Source of the DNA: Solimonas marina
Lineage (GTDB): Bacteria > Pseudomonadota > Gammaproteobacteria > Nevskiales > Nevskiaceae
Assembly: GCF_012241385.1 (NCBI RefSeq)
Contig: NZ_JAAVXB010000007.1
Span: 177,509 to 241,508, forward strand
Length of the DNA stretch: 64,000 nt
Reading direction: 5' to 3'
A program made the translations under genes and the position numbers. Shown in pieces: positions 20,862-31,800 of this stretch. The notes below the pieces were generated by a model that was not told where the DNA came from, ran no database searches, and saw only the letters and a list, made by a program, of their open reading frames with translations. The first letter of the stretch is position 1, and each line of letters begins with the position of its first letter.

Positions 20862-21581
20862 CTACGCTGGCGGCAGGTCGGCGGTCCAGACCAGCTTGCC
20901 CTTGGACTTGTCGGCGATCTTGGCCAGGCGCGCGCGATGCAGTTCGAGTTCGGCCGCATCCGCCATCAATACCGGCAGTGGCGCGTCGCTTTCGCCGAGC
21001 AGGTCGGCGAAACGCGAGCGGCGCTGCTGGCCGTCGCCGTCGTGGTCGAGCACCAGCGCGCTCTGGCCGCCGGTCATTGCCAGATAGACGTCGGCCAGCA
21101 ACTGCGCGTCGAGCAAGGCGCCGTGGAACTCGCGGTTGGAGTTGTCGACGCCGTAGCGTTTGCACAGCGCGTCGAGGTTGACCTTCTGGCCTGGGTGCAG
21201 GCGGCGCGCCATCGCCACCGAGTCGGTGATCGTGCAGACGTCTCCGAGCTTGCCGCCGATGCCGGCGCGCGCAAATTCAGCGTTGAGGAAGCCGACGTCG
21301 AATGCCGCGTTGTGAATGACCAGTTCGGCGCCCGACAGATAATCCCAGATGTCCTGCGCCAGCTCGGCGAACTTCATCTCCTGCGCGACGCGCTCGTTGG
21401 TAATGCCGTGCACGGCGATCGCACCGGCGTCGATCTCGCGTTCCGGATTGATGTAACGGTGATAGTTGTTGTGCGTCGGGCGCCGGTTGCGCAACTCGAT
21501 GCAGCCGATTTCGATCAAACGATGACCCTGATCGACTTCAAGACCGGTGGTTTCGGTATCGAGAATGATCTGACGATTCAT
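20862..21581 (-). CDS. dnaQ: DNA polymerase III epsilon subunit (3'-5' proofreading exonuclease)
   Basis: This 239-residue protein begins MNRQIILDTETTGLEV. It removes misincorporated nucleotides within the Pol III core. The DEDDh exonuclease motifs are present: ExoI LDTETTG, ExoII HNAAFDVGFLN, and ExoIII HGALLDAQLLADVYLAMTGG with its catalytic His and Asp. The length fits (E. coli 243). It starts 7 nt after rnhA on the same strand, a conserved gammaproteobacterial neighbourhood although the relative orientation differs from E. coli. No tRNA-Asp gene follows it, unlike E. coli. Confidence 0.96.
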   Translation of the reverse strand: MNRQIILDTETTGLEVDQGHRLIEIGCIELRNRRPTHNNYHRYINPEREIDAGAIAVHGITNERVAQEMKFAELAQDIWDYLSGAELVIHNAAFDVGFLNAEFARAGIGGKLGDVCTITDSVAMARRLHPGQKVNLDALCKRYGVDNSNREFHGALLDAQLLADVYLAMTGGQSALVLDHDGDGQQRRSRFADLLGESDAPLPVLMADAAELELHRARLAKIADKSKGKLVWTADLPPA

Positions 21582-21588
21582 GCGTTTC

Positions 21589-22053
21589 TCAAGCGGTGGC
21601 GCGCGCCGCCAGCAGCACGCCTTCGTTGGCGAGGCGATCGGCCTCTTCGTTGCCCGGATCGCCGGCATGGCCCTTGACCCAGCGCCAGTCGATGCGATGG
21701 CGCTGCACGGCGGCGTCGAGCGCCTGCCACAAATCCTGGTTCTTGACCGGCTTCTTGTCGGCGGTGCGCCAGCCGCGCGCCTTCCAGTTCGGCATCCACT
21801 GCGTCAGCCCCTGCATGACGTAGGTGGAGTCGGTATAGAGCGTCACCGCGCATGGCTGCTTCAGAGCCGTCAACGCTTCGATCGCCGCGGTCAGCTCCAT
21901 GCGGTTGTTGGTGGTCTGCGCTTCCCCACCCTTCAGCGCGCGACGCTGGTCACCGTAGATCAACACCGCACCCCAACCGCCCGGTCCGGGATTGCCCTTG
22001 CAGGCGCCATCGGTGTAGATCGTGATCTGCTTGCTCGGCGCGGGTGCGTTCAT
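21589..22053 (-). CDS. rnhA: ribonuclease HI
   Basis: This 154-residue protein degrades the RNA strand of RNA-DNA hybrids, such as R-loops and primers. The four acidic catalytic residues are in [41 protein letters not shown] and [12 protein letters not shown]. The His of the catalytic loop is in [10 protein letters not shown]. The length is standard (E. coli 155). It sits between the yafS-like methyltransferase gene and dnaQ in one minus-strand run. Confidence 0.97.
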   Translation of the reverse strand: MNAPAPSKQITIYTDGACKGNPGPGGWGAVLIYGDQRRALKGGEAQTTNNRMELTAAIEALTALKQPCAVTLYTDSTYVMQGLTQWMPNWKARGWRTADKKPVKNQDLWQALDAAVQRHRIDWRWVKGHAGDPGNEEADRLANEGVLLAARATA

Positions 22054-22093
22054 CCGCCCATTCTACCCGCCGCCTGGGCGCCGCGCCCCGGCA

Positions 22094-22870
22094 TCAGGGC
22101 GTTGGTTTCGGCTCGTCGACGCCCTGACGTTGCACCGACGCCGTGGCCGGCACACCGACCAGCGGCTTGATCTGCGCGCGCTGGGTCTTGCCGATCAGGT
22201 TGATCGGCAGGACGCGACGACGCGCGACGATCAGGTAGTTGTCGGTGAACGGCGCCAGCAGATCGCCGGGCCGCCACGGATGCGTGCTCGACCGCGGTGC
22301 CAGCCATGGAAAGCCGGTGCCGAAGCGGCGCACGTCGGCGATATCGAAATCGAGCAGTTGCAACCAGTCCGCGACGCGATTGGCGCCGTAGAAACGCGCC
22401 CCCGGCGGAAAGTTGCGGGCACGCCAACCCAAGCGTTCGCGCCAGGCCGGCAGACCCCACGGGCTGAAACCGAACAGGAACAGGCGGCCGCGGTCGTTGA
22501 GCACGCGCGTCGCCTCGCGCAGCACATTGTGCGGCGAGGCGCAGAACTCGATGGTGTGCGGCAGGATCACGGCATCGACGCTGCGCGCCGGCAGCGGCAG
22601 ATGCTCGGGATCGATGACAGCGGCGGCGCTGTCGCCGACCACGGTGCCGAGCACCGCGCGATGCAAGGTCTCGGCGCTGTCGATCAAGGCATTGCCGCCG
22701 AGCCAGCTGCCGATCTGCAGGACATGGCGGCCGAACACGTCCGGCAGCAGGCGCCGCAGTTCGGTCGCCTCCAGCGCCAACAGACGCTGGCCGCGCGGCG
22801 ACGCGGCCCAGCCTTCGAGAACACCGCGGTCGAACGGCCGCGAGCCGTTGAGATGACGTCGTGCCGGCAT
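22094..22870 (-). CDS. class I SAM methyltransferase, YafS-like
   Basis: This protein of about 258 residues begins MPARRHLNGSRPFDRGVLEG. The SAM fold is indicated by VLQIGSWLGGNALI (motif I region), AAVIDPEHLPLPARSVDAVILPHTIEFC and ATRVLNDRGRLFLFGFSPWGL. It matches the methyltransferase (YafS in E. coli) found between gloB and rnhA. Its substrate is unknown. The ATG at 22870 fits the family better than an upstream start that would run into the gloB promoter region. The gene is divergent from gloB, with 65 bp between them. Confidence 0.85.
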   Translation of the reverse strand: MPARRHLNGSRPFDRGVLEGWAASPRGQRLLALEATELRRLLPDVFGRHVLQIGSWLGGNALIDSAETLHRAVLGTVVGDSAAAVIDPEHLPLPARSVDAVILPHTIEFCASPHNVLREATRVLNDRGRLFLFGFSPWGLPAWRERLGWRARNFPPGARFYGANRVADWLQLLDFDIADVRRFGTGFPWLAPRSSTHPWRPGDLLAPFTDNYLIVARRRVLPINLIGKTQRAQIKPLVGVPATASVQRQGVDEPKPTP

Positions 22871-22935
22871 CGCACTACCCTCCGGGAAAACCTCACGCTC
22901 ATCATAACGCTCCCCCACACGATTTCGAGTGCCAC

Positions 22936-23706
22936 GTGATCACCGTTCAGCCACTGTCCGCTTTCACCGACAACTACATCTGGGCGCTGCGCCGCGGCGA
23001 CGAAGCCATCGTCGTCGACCCCGGCGACGGCCGCGTCGTCCAGCGCTTTCTCGACGCCGCTTCATTGCGTCTGACGGCGATCGTCATTACGCACCACCAT
23101 CCCGACCACACCGGCGGCATCGCGATGCTGCGCGAACATTGGGATGTGCCGGTCTACGGACCGCGCGCCGAGGCGACGAAGATTGCCGGCCTGACCACGC
23201 TGCTCGACGACGGCGATCGCGTCGAGCTGTTCGACGAGTCCTACGCGGTGATGGCCGTACCCGGACACACGCTCGGCCACATTGCCTATTACGGCGCCGG
23301 CCGGCTGTTCTGCGGCGACACGCTGTTCTCGGCCGGCTGCGGGCGCCTGTTCGAGGGCACGCCGGCGCAGATGCACGCCTCGCTGGCACGGCTTGCGGCG
23401 CTGCCGCCGGACACGGCGGTCTATTGCACGCACGAATACACGACGGCGAATCTGGCTTTTGCCCACGCCGTCGAGCCGGGCAACGCGGCATTACAGCAAC
23501 GCACCACCGAAGTGCAGCAGCGGCGCGCACGCGACGAGCCCAGCCTGCCGTCGACGATCGCGCTCGAACGCGCGCACAACCCGTTCCTGCGCGCCGCGGT
23601 GCCGGCCGTGCAGCAACGCGCTGTCGAGCACGCCGGTATGCCGCTCACCGACGAAATTGCAGTCTTCGCCGAACTGCGCCGCTGGAAGGACGGCTTTCGC
23701 GGCTAG
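22936..23706 (+). CDS. gloB: hydroxyacylglutathione hydrolase (glyoxalase II)
   Basis: This 256-residue metallo-beta-lactamase-fold enzyme starts at GTG 22936 (VITVQPLSAFTDNYIWAL), the usual beginning of GloB. It hydrolyses S-lactoylglutathione to lactate and glutathione in methylglyoxal detoxification. The metal motif is THHHPDHTGG. Later metal ligands are in VPGHTLGHIAYY, FCGDTLFSAGCGRLFEG and YCTHEYT. The C-terminal glutathione-binding part includes ERAHNPFLR. GTG was chosen because the upstream in-frame ATG adds sequence absent from the family. Confidence 0.95.
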   Translation: MITVQPLSAFTDNYIWALRRGDEAIVVDPGDGRVVQRFLDAASLRLTAIVITHHHPDHTGGIAMLREHWDVPVYGPRAEATKIAGLTTLLDDGDRVELFDESYAVMAVPGHTLGHIAYYGAGRLFCGDTLFSAGCGRLFEGTPAQMHASLARLAALPPDTAVYCTHEYTTANLAFAHAVEPGNAALQQRTTEVQQRRARDEPSLPSTIALERAHNPFLRAAVPAVQQRAVEHAGMPLTDEIAVFAELRRWKDGFRG

Positions 23707-23751
23707 ATTCTTGCAAGGCCCAGTGGCACAAACGAACCGCGAGCGCAGCAC

Positions 23752-24180
23752 ATGACAAGGACGTCGAATCGCGGCGTGTGGATGTTCGATCGATGCCGGC
23801 CGCTGTGGCTGGCACTGAGCGTGGCATGCACCGCCGCACCGGCATGGGCGCAAACCAGCCCGCCGACCGCACCGCCCACCGCCGGCACCTCACCACCGGC
23901 CGCAGCTGCGCCGGCATTGCCGGCGCCTCCATCCAGCCAGGACAAGATGCAGCGCCTGTCGGACGAAGCACGCATCAAGCACGAGGCCGGCTTGATGATT
24001 TGCCGCTACTCGGCCGACAACAAGCTGATTTACGAAGGCTTCGTGCAGAGCAGCGAGAACGGCTTTCTGAAGATCGAAATCGGCGCCGCGATCGATCGCG
24101 CCAGCGCCAAGCCCGTGCCGAAATTCGAGACTGTCGACGTCTGGGATTCGGTCGACAACTGGTGGATCTGCACGCGCTGA
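23752..24180 (+). CDS. small periplasmic protein with proline-rich linker, unknown function
   Basis: This 142-residue protein has a signal peptide (LWLALSVACTAAPAWAQ), a Pro/Ala/Thr-rich linker to about residue 62, and a compact C-terminal domain (ARIKHEAGLMICRYSADNKLIYEGFVQSSENGF ... DNWWICTR). Its two Cys residues (MICRY, WWICTR) could form a disulfide. I do not recognise the domain. It follows gloB by 45 nt and converges on lon, with a terminator between. Confidence 0.7.
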   Translation: MTRTSNRGVWMFDRCRPLWLALSVACTAAPAWAQTSPPTAPPTAGTSPPAAAAPALPAPPSSQDKMQRLSDEARIKHEAGLMICRYSADNKLIYEGFVQSSENGFLKIEIGAAIDRASAKPVPKFETVDVWDSVDNWWICTR

Positions 24181-24200
24181 GTCGCGCGCTGCCGAACAAG

Positions 24201-24232
24201 AAAAAGCCCGGCGCGAGGCCGGGCTCTTCAAA
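24201..24232. terminator. rho-independent terminator between convergent genes
   Basis: The stem AGCCCGGC / GCCGGGCT with a short GCGAG loop is preceded by an A-tract. It reads as a strong terminator for lon on the minus strand and a weaker one for the plus-strand gene. Confidence 0.85.
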
Positions 24233-24247
24233 CAGACAGCGACGCGC

Positions 24248-26647
24248 TCAGTGCGCTCGTGCGGCGTCCGCAGCGTCCGCGGCAGCCGTGGCCGGCGCCT
24301 CGGTTTCAACCCGCGGCTCGGGCTCACGCTCGAGCGCGATCTTCAACACTTCCTCGATCCAGCGCACCGGCTCGATGTTCAGCGTCGACTTCACCGTCTC
24401 CGGAATGTCGGCGAGATCCTTGACGTTCTCGTGCGGGATGCAGACCGTCTTGATGCCGCCGCGCTGCGCCGCCAGCAGCTTCTCCTTGAGGCCACCGATC
24501 GGCAACACCTCGCCACGCAGCGTGATTTCGCCGGTCATGGCCACCTCGGCCTTGACCGGAATCTCGGTCAGCGCCGAGACCAGCGCCGTGCACATCGCGA
24601 TACCGGCCGACGGACCGTCCTTCGGCGTCGCGCCTTCCGGCACGTGGACGTGGATGTCGTTGGACTCGTAGAACTTCGGATCGATACCGAGCTTCGTCGA
24701 GCGCGAACGCACCACCGTCAGCGCCGCCTGGATCGACTCCTGCATGACGTTGCCGAGCGAACCGGTCTGCGTCATCTTGCCCTTGCCGGGCGCCAGCGCC
24801 GCCTCGATCGTCAGCAACTCGCCGCCGACCTCGGTCCACGCCAGGCCGGTGACCTGACCGATCTGGTTCTTCTCCTCGGCGCGACCGTAGCGGAACTGCG
24901 GCACACCGAGATACTTGTCGACATTGGCCGGCGTCACCTCGATGCGGGTGACGTCCTTGCTGGTCAGCAGTTCCTTGACGACCTTGCGGCAGATCTTGCT
25001 GACCAGACGCTCGAGCGAGCGCACGCCGGCTTCGCGCGTGTACAGACGCACGATCTCGCGCAGCGCATCGTCGGTGACCGTCAACTCGCCGTCCTTCAAG
25101 CCATTGTTCTTCATCTGCTTGGCCAGCAGATACTGCTTGGCGATCGCGACCTTCTCGTCCTCGGTGTAACCCGGCAGGCGGATCACTTCCATGCGGTCGA
25201 GCAGCGGCCCCGGAATGTTCAGGGTGTTGGCGGTGGCGATGAACATCACATCCGACAGGTCGTAATCGACCTCCAGGTAGTGATCCTGGAACGTGCTGTT
25301 CTGCTCGGGGTCGAGCACTTCGAGCAGCGCCGACGACGGATCGCCACGGAAATCCATGGCCATCTTGTCGATCTCGTCGAGCAGGAACATCGGGTTCTTG
25401 ACGCCGACCTTCTGCATGTTCTGGATGATCTTGCCCGGCATCGAACCGATGTACGTGCGGCGATGACCGCGAATCTCGGCTTCGTCACGCACGCCGCCCA
25501 GCGACATGCGCACGAACTTGCGATTCACGGCATCCGCGATCGAGCGACCGAGCGAGGTCTTGCCGACGCCCGGCGGCCCGACCAGGCACAGGATCGGACC
25601 CTTGAGCTTCTTGATGCGCGCCTGCACCGCCAGATACTCGACGATGCGTTCCTTGACCTTCTCCAGACCGTAATGGTCTTCGTCGAGCTTGGTCTGCGCC
25701 AGATCGAGGTCGATGTGCGTCTTGGTGCGCTTCTTCCACGGCACCGAGGTCAGCACTTCGAGATAGTTGCGCACGACCGTGGCTTCCGCCGACATCGGCG
25801 GCATCATCTTCAGCTTGTTCAATTCGGCGACGGCCTTGCCCTTCGCCTCCTTGTGCATGCCGGCCTTCTCGATCTTGTTGGCAAGCTCTTCCTGCTCGCT
25901 CGGGCCGTCCTCGTTCTCGCCGAGTTCCTTCTGAATGGCCTTCATCTGCTCATTCAGGTAGTACTCGCGCTGGTTCTTTTCCATCTGCTGCTTGACGCGC
26001 GTGCGGATCTTCTTCTCGATCTGCATCACGTCGATCTCGCTTTCGAGCTGACGCATGACGTGCTCGATGCGCTTGTGCGCGTCCTCGATCTCGAGCACCG
26101 CCTGCTTGTCCTCGAGCTTGAGATTCAGGTGCGCGGCGATGGTGTCGGCGAGACGGCCGGGCGCGTCCATGCTCGCCAGCGACGGCAGCAGTTCAGCGGG
26201 AATCTTTTTGTTGAGCTTGGCGTAGGCCTCGAACTGCGCGAGCACCGAACGGGTCGCGGCATCGACTTCCTTGTCGTCGGTCGTCGAACTCTTGTCGTCG
26301 GGTAGCTGTACGCACTCGGCGGCGAGAAATTCGCCTTCGAGCTCGAAGCGGCTGATCTTGGCGCGGTAGACGCCCTCGACCAGCACTTTCACGGTGCCGT
26401 CCGGCAGCTTCAGCATCTGCAGGATGCTGGCCAGCGTGCCGACGCGGTAGAGGTCTTCCTCGCGCGGCTCGTCGGTATCGGCGGTTTTTTGTGCGACCAG
26501 CAGAATGCGCTTGTCATCCTGCATCGCCGCCGTCAGCGCCTTGATCGACTTCTCGCGACCGACGAACAGCGGGATCGCCATGTGGGGAAAAACAACCACA
26601 TCGCGCAGCGGCAAGACGGGGGCGGAGCGTTCGGTCTGGTAATCCAC
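24248..26647 (-). CDS. lon: ATP-dependent Lon protease
   Basis: This protein of about 799 residues is a cytoplasmic AAA+ serine protease that degrades misfolded and regulatory proteins. The N-domain has [21 protein letters not shown]. The AAA module has Walker [12 protein letters not shown] and Walker [10 protein letters not shown]. The protease domain has the Ser/Lys dyad in [15 protein letters not shown] and [10 protein letters not shown]. The C-terminus carries an extra Ala/Glu-rich tail. The start is a GTG at 26647 behind a GGAG ribosome site; a longer frame upstream lacks family similarity. pbpC lies upstream on the same strand, 147 nt away. Confidence 0.96.
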   Translation of the reverse strand: MDYQTERSAPVLPLRDVVVFPHMAIPLFVGREKSIKALTAAMQDDKRILLVAQKTADTDEPREEDLYRVGTLASILQMLKLPDGTVKVLVEGVYRAKISRFELEGEFLAAECVQLPDDKSSTTDDKEVDAATRSVLAQFEAYAKLNKKIPAELLPSLASMDAPGRLADTIAAHLNLKLEDKQAVLEIEDAHKRIEHVMRQLESEIDVMQIEKKIRTRVKQQMEKNQREYYLNEQMKAIQKELGENEDGPSEQEELANKIEKAGMHKEAKGKAVAELNKLKMMPPMSAEATVVRNYLEVLTSVPWKKRTKTHIDLDLAQTKLDEDHYGLEKVKERIVEYLAVQARIKKLKGPILCLVGPPGVGKTSLGRSIADAVNRKFVRMSLGGVRDEAEIRGHRRTYIGSMPGKIIQNMQKVGVKNPMFLLDEIDKMAMDFRGDPSSALLEVLDPEQNSTFQDHYLEVDYDLSDVMFIATANTLNIPGPLLDRMEVIRLPGYTEDEKVAIAKQYLLAKQMKNNGLKDGELTVTDDALREIVRLYTREAGVRSLERLVSKICRKVVKELLTSKDVTRIEVTPANVDKYLGVPQFRYGRAEEKNQIGQVTGLAWTEVGGELLTIEAALAPGKGKMTQTGSLGNVMQESIQAALTVVRSRSTKLGIDPKFYESNDIHVHVPEGATPKDGPSAGIAMCTALVSALTEIPVKAEVAMTGEITLRGEVLPIGGLKEKLLAAQRGGIKTVCIPHENVKDLADIPETVKSTLNIEPVRWIEEVLKIALEREPEPRVETEAPATAAADAADAARAH

Positions 26648-26794
26648 GAGATCTCCTGTTGATGTGCCTGCATTATGCCGGCTCAAGTCCCTTCCTGTAG
26701 CCGAAGTGGCAAGAATCAAGCCACGGCCACATCAAATTTTCGCAAAGCTCCGGCGGATCAGCGACTTGGCCGAAATCGCTCAGTCTGGATCGAG

Positions 26795-28891
26795 CTAGCG
26801 CACGCGAAAATGGACGGTCGGCGTCGAGACATCGTCGGCGTCCGGCGTGGTCACGATCGCACGCAGCCGATGAACGCCGGCCTGCAGCGGCCAGTCGTAT
26901 TGCGTGCCGGGGGTCTGCGCCACCACCCGGCCGTCGACCTCCCAGCGCACCGTCGTCGGCGTACCGCGCCAGGCCAGCTCGAAGCGCAGCACTTCCAGGT
27001 CGTCGGGAATGCGCGGATCGCGCGCCAGTTGCAAGCCGTCGAACGGCTGCGCGATGCGCGGCGTCGACGGCAGCGCGTCGACCGCCGCTTGTGCATCGGC
27101 CTGCGGATCCAGATGCAAGGTGGCGGCGCGCAACGGCGTATCGCTGGACAGACCCGCCAGCAACGAGCGCGTCAGCAGCGCCGGCCCGCGCGCACCGGTA
27201 ATGCCGTCGGTCGCCACCCCGGACAGATTGCCGACCCAGACGCCGACCAGCCAACGGCCGTTGTAGGCCACCGTCCACGCATCGCGGTAATCGCTGGACG
27301 TGCCGGTCTTGACCGCGGTGCGCACCGGAAAGCGGAGCACGCCGCCGTCGCCGAATTCGAGCAGGCGCGACGACGCGTCGGCAAGCACCGCGCTGATCGT
27401 GCGCGCCGCATCGCGCGCGATGACCTGCCGCGGCGGCGCCTGCGGGCCAGCGTCCTCGATCACCCGCAGCGGTTGCCACTGCCCGTCGTGCGCCAGCGCC
27501 GTATAGGCCTGTACCAGCTCGTAGAGCGTCAGCGCGCCGTTGCCGAGCGCCAGGCCGTCGCCGTAGTAGTCGGGCGGTTCGGTCAGGCTTTGCACGCCCA
27601 GCGCCTGCAGCCGCGCCAGGAACGGCGCCTGACCGACGAACTGCAGCGCCTTGACCGCCGGAATGTTCAGCGAATTGCCGAGCGCTTCGGCCACCGTCAC
27701 CGTGCCGTAGTGGGTGCGGCTGTAGTTGCGGTATTCGTGCAGGCCACCGTTGATGCGTTCACGCAGCTCGGCGTCGTCGATGGTCGTATCGGCGCGCCAG
27801 CCGCGTTCGAGCGCCTGCGCGTAGAGCAGCGGCTTGAGCGTCGAGCCCGGCTGGCGCGGCGTCTGTAGCGGGTCGATGCCGACCACGTTCGGATGCAGGC
27901 GGTCGGCGCTGGCATAGGCCCGGACGCGGTTGCCGTCGAGATCGACGACCAGCGCCGCCGCCTGGCCGACGCCGTCGCGTGCCAGATCGCGCAGACGCTC
28001 CTGCAGAAAGGCTTCGGCCGCCGCCTGCAGCGCCGGATCGAGCGTCGTGCGCAGTTGCGCTGCGCTGGGCCGCAACTGCTGGGCCTGACGTTCGGCAAAC
28101 GCGCGGAAATACGCGGCGTGCAGCGCCGGCTGCGCGCGCACGAAATCCGGCACGGTCGACATCGCCACGTCCGCAGGCAGCTCACCGCGCGCCTGCATCG
28201 CCCCCGCCAGCCGCCGCACGCGCGACTGCAACGCCAGCGGTTCGTTGGCGAGCCGCGTCGGCGCCCGCACCAGCACCGCCAGCGCCAGCATCTCCTCGGT
28301 CGACAGCGTGTCGAGACTGCGCCCGTAGTAATAGCGCGCCGCCTGCGCGACGCCGCGGCGGTTGGCGCCGTAGGGCACCTGATTCAGATAAAACTCGAGA
28401 ATGTCGGCCTTCGAGTAGCGCGCTTCGAGACGATAGGCTTCAAAGCCCTCGACCCAGCGCGACCAGACGGTGCGCGGCCGAGGGTGCAGGATGCGCACGA
28501 CCTGCTCGCTGATCGTGCTCGCGCCGCGCACCGCGCGACCGGCGCGTAGATCGGTCCACAGCGCCGCGACACGGCCCGGCCAGTCGACGCCATGATGGCG
28601 CCAGAAGCGCCGGTCCTCGGACGCAACGAAGGCCGTACGCAGCGTCGCCGGAATGCGTTCGAGCGGTACACGGTGCTGGCGGTTCCAGCCACCGTCGTAG
28701 GCGAGCTGCAGCGGCCGGCCATCGCGATCGAGCAAGACGATGTCGTCGCCGGCCGCGACGCGCGGCGCCAGCGTGTCCGGCAAGGCGCGCTGCGACAGCA
28801 CGGTGGCCAGAACCAGCAGCGCGACGAGCGCGCCAACCGCCGACCGCAATGGACGGCGCCGCAGCGCGGCGGCCACGGCACGCACGCTCAC
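26795..28891 (-). CDS. pbpC: penicillin-binding protein 1C (peptidoglycan glycosyltransferase/transpeptidase)
   Basis: This protein of about 698 residues has an N-terminal membrane anchor (SAVGALVALLVLATVLS). The GT51 domain shows ASEDRRFWRHHGVDW and RGASTISEQVVRIL. The transpeptidase domain shows the active-site Ser in QPGSTLKPLLYA and the KTGTSSDYRDAW motif. The C-terminal BiPBP_C-like beta domain ends STPTVHFRVR. It polymerises and may cross-link peptidoglycan in the periplasm. The GTG start (28891) overlaps the stop codon of the alpha-2-macroglobulin gene by 4 nt. PbpC next to a YfhM-type macroglobulin is a widely conserved pair. Confidence 0.92.
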   Translation of the reverse strand: MSVRAVAAALRRRPLRSAVGALVALLVLATVLSQRALPDTLAPRVAAGDDIVLLDRDGRPLQLAYDGGWNRQHRVPLERIPATLRTAFVASEDRRFWRHHGVDWPGRVAALWTDLRAGRAVRGASTISEQVVRILHPRPRTVWSRWVEGFEAYRLEARYSKADILEFYLNQVPYGANRRGVAQAARYYYGRSLDTLSTEEMLALAVLVRAPTRLANEPLALQSRVRRLAGAMQARGELPADVAMSTVPDFVRAQPALHAAYFRAFAERQAQQLRPSAAQLRTTLDPALQAAAEAFLQERLRDLARDGVGQAAALVVDLDGNRVRAYASADRLHPNVVGIDPLQTPRQPGSTLKPLLYAQALERGWRADTTIDDAELRERINGGLHEYRNYSRTHYGTVTVAEALGNSLNIPAVKALQFVGQAPFLARLQALGVQSLTEPPDYYGDGLALGNGALTLYELVQAYTALAHDGQWQPLRVIEDAGPQAPPRQVIARDAARTISAVLADASSRLLEFGDGGVLRFPVRTAVKTGTSSDYRDAWTVAYNGRWLVGVWVGNLSGVATDGITGARGPALLTRSLLAGLSSDTPLRAATLHLDPQADAQAAVDALPSTPRIAQPFDGLQLARDPRIPDDLEVLRFELAWRGTPTTVRWEVDGRVVAQTPGTQYDWPLQAGVHRLRAIVTTPDADDVSTPTVHFRVR

Positions 28892-31800
28892 GTTCCCGGC
28901 TCGACCTTCAAGCGCGTCGCCACGCCGTTGCCGAACACGTCCGGGTCGTACATGCGCTCGGCATGCGTCTCGGCAACGGCGAACGTACCGGTCGCGACCG
29001 CCTGGCCGATCCACGCCAGCTTGTACTGCCCGGCACCGATGCTGTCGGCGTAGAAGCGCACGACGTCGAAGCGCAGCGCCCGGTAATAGAACGGGTAAGG
29101 ATAGGCCGGGCTGGCCTGGGCCATTTCGTTGGCGCTCAAACCGGATGCCGTTGCCAGATCCGGATTGACCGGTTCGAGGCCGGCCGGCACCGGATCGTCG
29201 ACGACCACATAGGTCATCCACGCCGGCACCGACAGCGACAGCTCGATCTTCAACTGCTCGCCCTGCTTGACCGTCATCAGCGGACCGCCGAGCGGCTGCC
29301 ACTGCCCGTCGCGGCGGACGAAGTACGCGCGCGACACGCTCAGGCCGGCCTGCAGCGGCTCGGTCGGCGGCGCCGTCGCATAGCGCAGCGTCGTCGTCAC
29401 ATAGGCGCGGCCCTGACCGTCACCGCGGACCTGCAACTGCCGCGCCGCCGACGCCGCCTCGGCATCGAGCGGCTTGGCGATCGTTGCCGACCGGCCATCG
29501 GCGAGCTGCGCGCTACCCAGCTCGGTGCCGTCCAGCAGCGCACGCACCGTCATCGCCAACGGCGTTGCTTCGTAACGATCAGCGTACTGGATCAGCGCGC
29601 GCGTGCAGAACACGTTCGCCTGCGTGTTGATCCAGTACGTGTGGACGCCGCGCGCCTGGGCGATGGCGCGCGTCAGCTTCATAACCAGCGGCGCTTCGTC
29701 GGCATCGTCATCGGCGAGCAGCGCCGACAGCGCCGCGCAGTTGCTGCCGATCTTCGAACCCAGCGTCCACGGGTAGCTGGCGCTCTGGTCGTCGTCGAGC
29801 AACACCGTCCCGGCCGACTGCTGCGCGCGCGCCAGCAGGCGCTGCTGCGCGGCCTGCAGCGGCGCGGCGGCGCCGGCGGTCTGCGCCGCCGCCTGTGCAT
29901 AGAGCGCCTCGCCGAACAGGCCCATGCGCGGCAGCTGCGGCTGGTAGCGCTGCAGGTCGGCGGCCTTGAGCTTGCCGTGCTGCGCCAGCGCCGCCAGTGC
30001 CACCGCGCGGATCTGCGCGCGCAACTCGGCAGTGCCGAAGCCGTCGACGCCAAGGTCGTCGTGCAGCAGTGTCTGCAGGTAGCCGTCGAGCTTGTCCCAA
30101 ACCTCGGCCGGCGGCTGATAGCCCATCTGTTGCAGCCAGCCAAACGCCAGCGCCGTATACGCCGACAAGTAAGGACTCTGGTGCTCGTCCTTGGGCACGA
30201 AGAAGGTCATGCCACCACCCGGCGCCTGGAACGACGCCGCATCGTCCAGCGTCCGCTGCGTCAGCGTGTCGGCGCCCGGCCAGTCCGGCGGCGACGCCAG
30301 GCGATCGTGCAGCTTCTCGAAGTGCGCGGCCATCACCGCCTTGGTCAGGCGCTGCTCCCAGCACAGGTACGGATAGTCGGCCATGTACGTGAACGCACCG
30401 CCGAGATCGCCGAGCAGCGAGCTGGCGACATCGAGCCGCAGTTCCGCGCGTGGCGTATCGGGCGGCAGCTTCAGCGGCACGGTCAGCGGTGCCTCCGCCG
30501 TCAGCGCCGAGAAGCCGGCGGCAGCCACCGTCAGCGGCCGTTCGTGCACCGGCACGTCGGCCTGCAAGGCATCGCCGTCGTCGCCCTCACCGGCCTGCAC
30601 GGCGAAATGCACCGCGCCGCTGCTGGCAACATCCAGGGGCAATGCGACCTTGCCGCGCTCGAAGGACTGGAGCGACACGCGCTGCGTGGTTTTGCCTTGC
30701 GCGGCGCCGCTGGCTTCGATCGTCACGTCGATCGTGCGGGTGCGTGGGGTGCGATTGGTGATCGTGAACACGGCGTCGACGTGGTCGCCGCGCGAGAGCT
30801 GATTCGGCAGCGCCGAGCGAATTTCGGTCGGTTTGTTGACGTGTACCGTTGCCTGACCGAGGCCCATGCGGTCGCCCGGCGTCACCGCCATCGCCAACAC
30901 GCGCCAGCCCGACAGATTGTCCGGCGTCGTGAACGTGAACTGCGCACGACCGTCGGCATCGGCCTTGAGCGATGGATTCCAGTACGCGACGAACTTGTCG
31001 ATCGAGCGCAGTGACAGATCGCCGCCGCCGTCACCGCCGCTGCTGGCGCCTTTCTTCTCGAATTTCTGGCGGCCGATCAGCCGCGTCAGCAGGCTGTAGT
31101 TCGACAGGTCCAGCGCATCGAGCTGGGTGAAGCCCTGGAGCGGATCGAAATACGTGGTGCCGCCCTGGATCAGATCGAAGACCGCTTCGTCGAGCACCGC
31201 GACCGCGAACTCGACCGGCGTCTTGTCGCCATGGCGCGGCGTCGCCTGCAAGGTCACGGCCACCGGCACGCGCGGTCGCACCTCGTCCCGGGACGGCTTC
31301 ACGTCAACCTTGAGCTGACGATACGGATCGTCGACCTGCAGCTTGGCGTAGCCGATGCGCAGCGCCGGCTTGCCGAGGTCGACGCCGTTCTTGATCGGCT
31401 GCGACTGGCGCGGCGACATCACCACCACCGACACGTAGGCGCCGGGCAGATAGTCGGGCTTGATCGGAATCTCGATCACCGGCGTCGCGGTCTGCAGCAC
31501 CTGCAGGCGGCGCGTGAGTACGCCATAGCGCTCGACCGTGATCAGCGCCTGCGCGCCGGGATACGGATTCTTGACGAACAGGCGCGCCACGTCGCCGACC
31601 TTGTAGCTCGGCTTGTCGATGCGCACATCGAGCGAATAATCCGGGCGGTCTTCCCACAGCACGGCGTTGTTGCCCTGCGCGTAAATGCACGTCGTCGAGC
31701 TGTGCAGGCGGCCGTGACGATCCTGCACCATCGCCGTCGCACGCAGCTCGCCGCCAGCGTCCGGCGTGAACGTGCAGGTATCGCCGCCGGCATGCGAGCG

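Noticed and set aside
24251..26305. Plus-strand open frame of 684 codons over lon
   Set aside because: It is antisense to lon and is a composition artefact of high GC.
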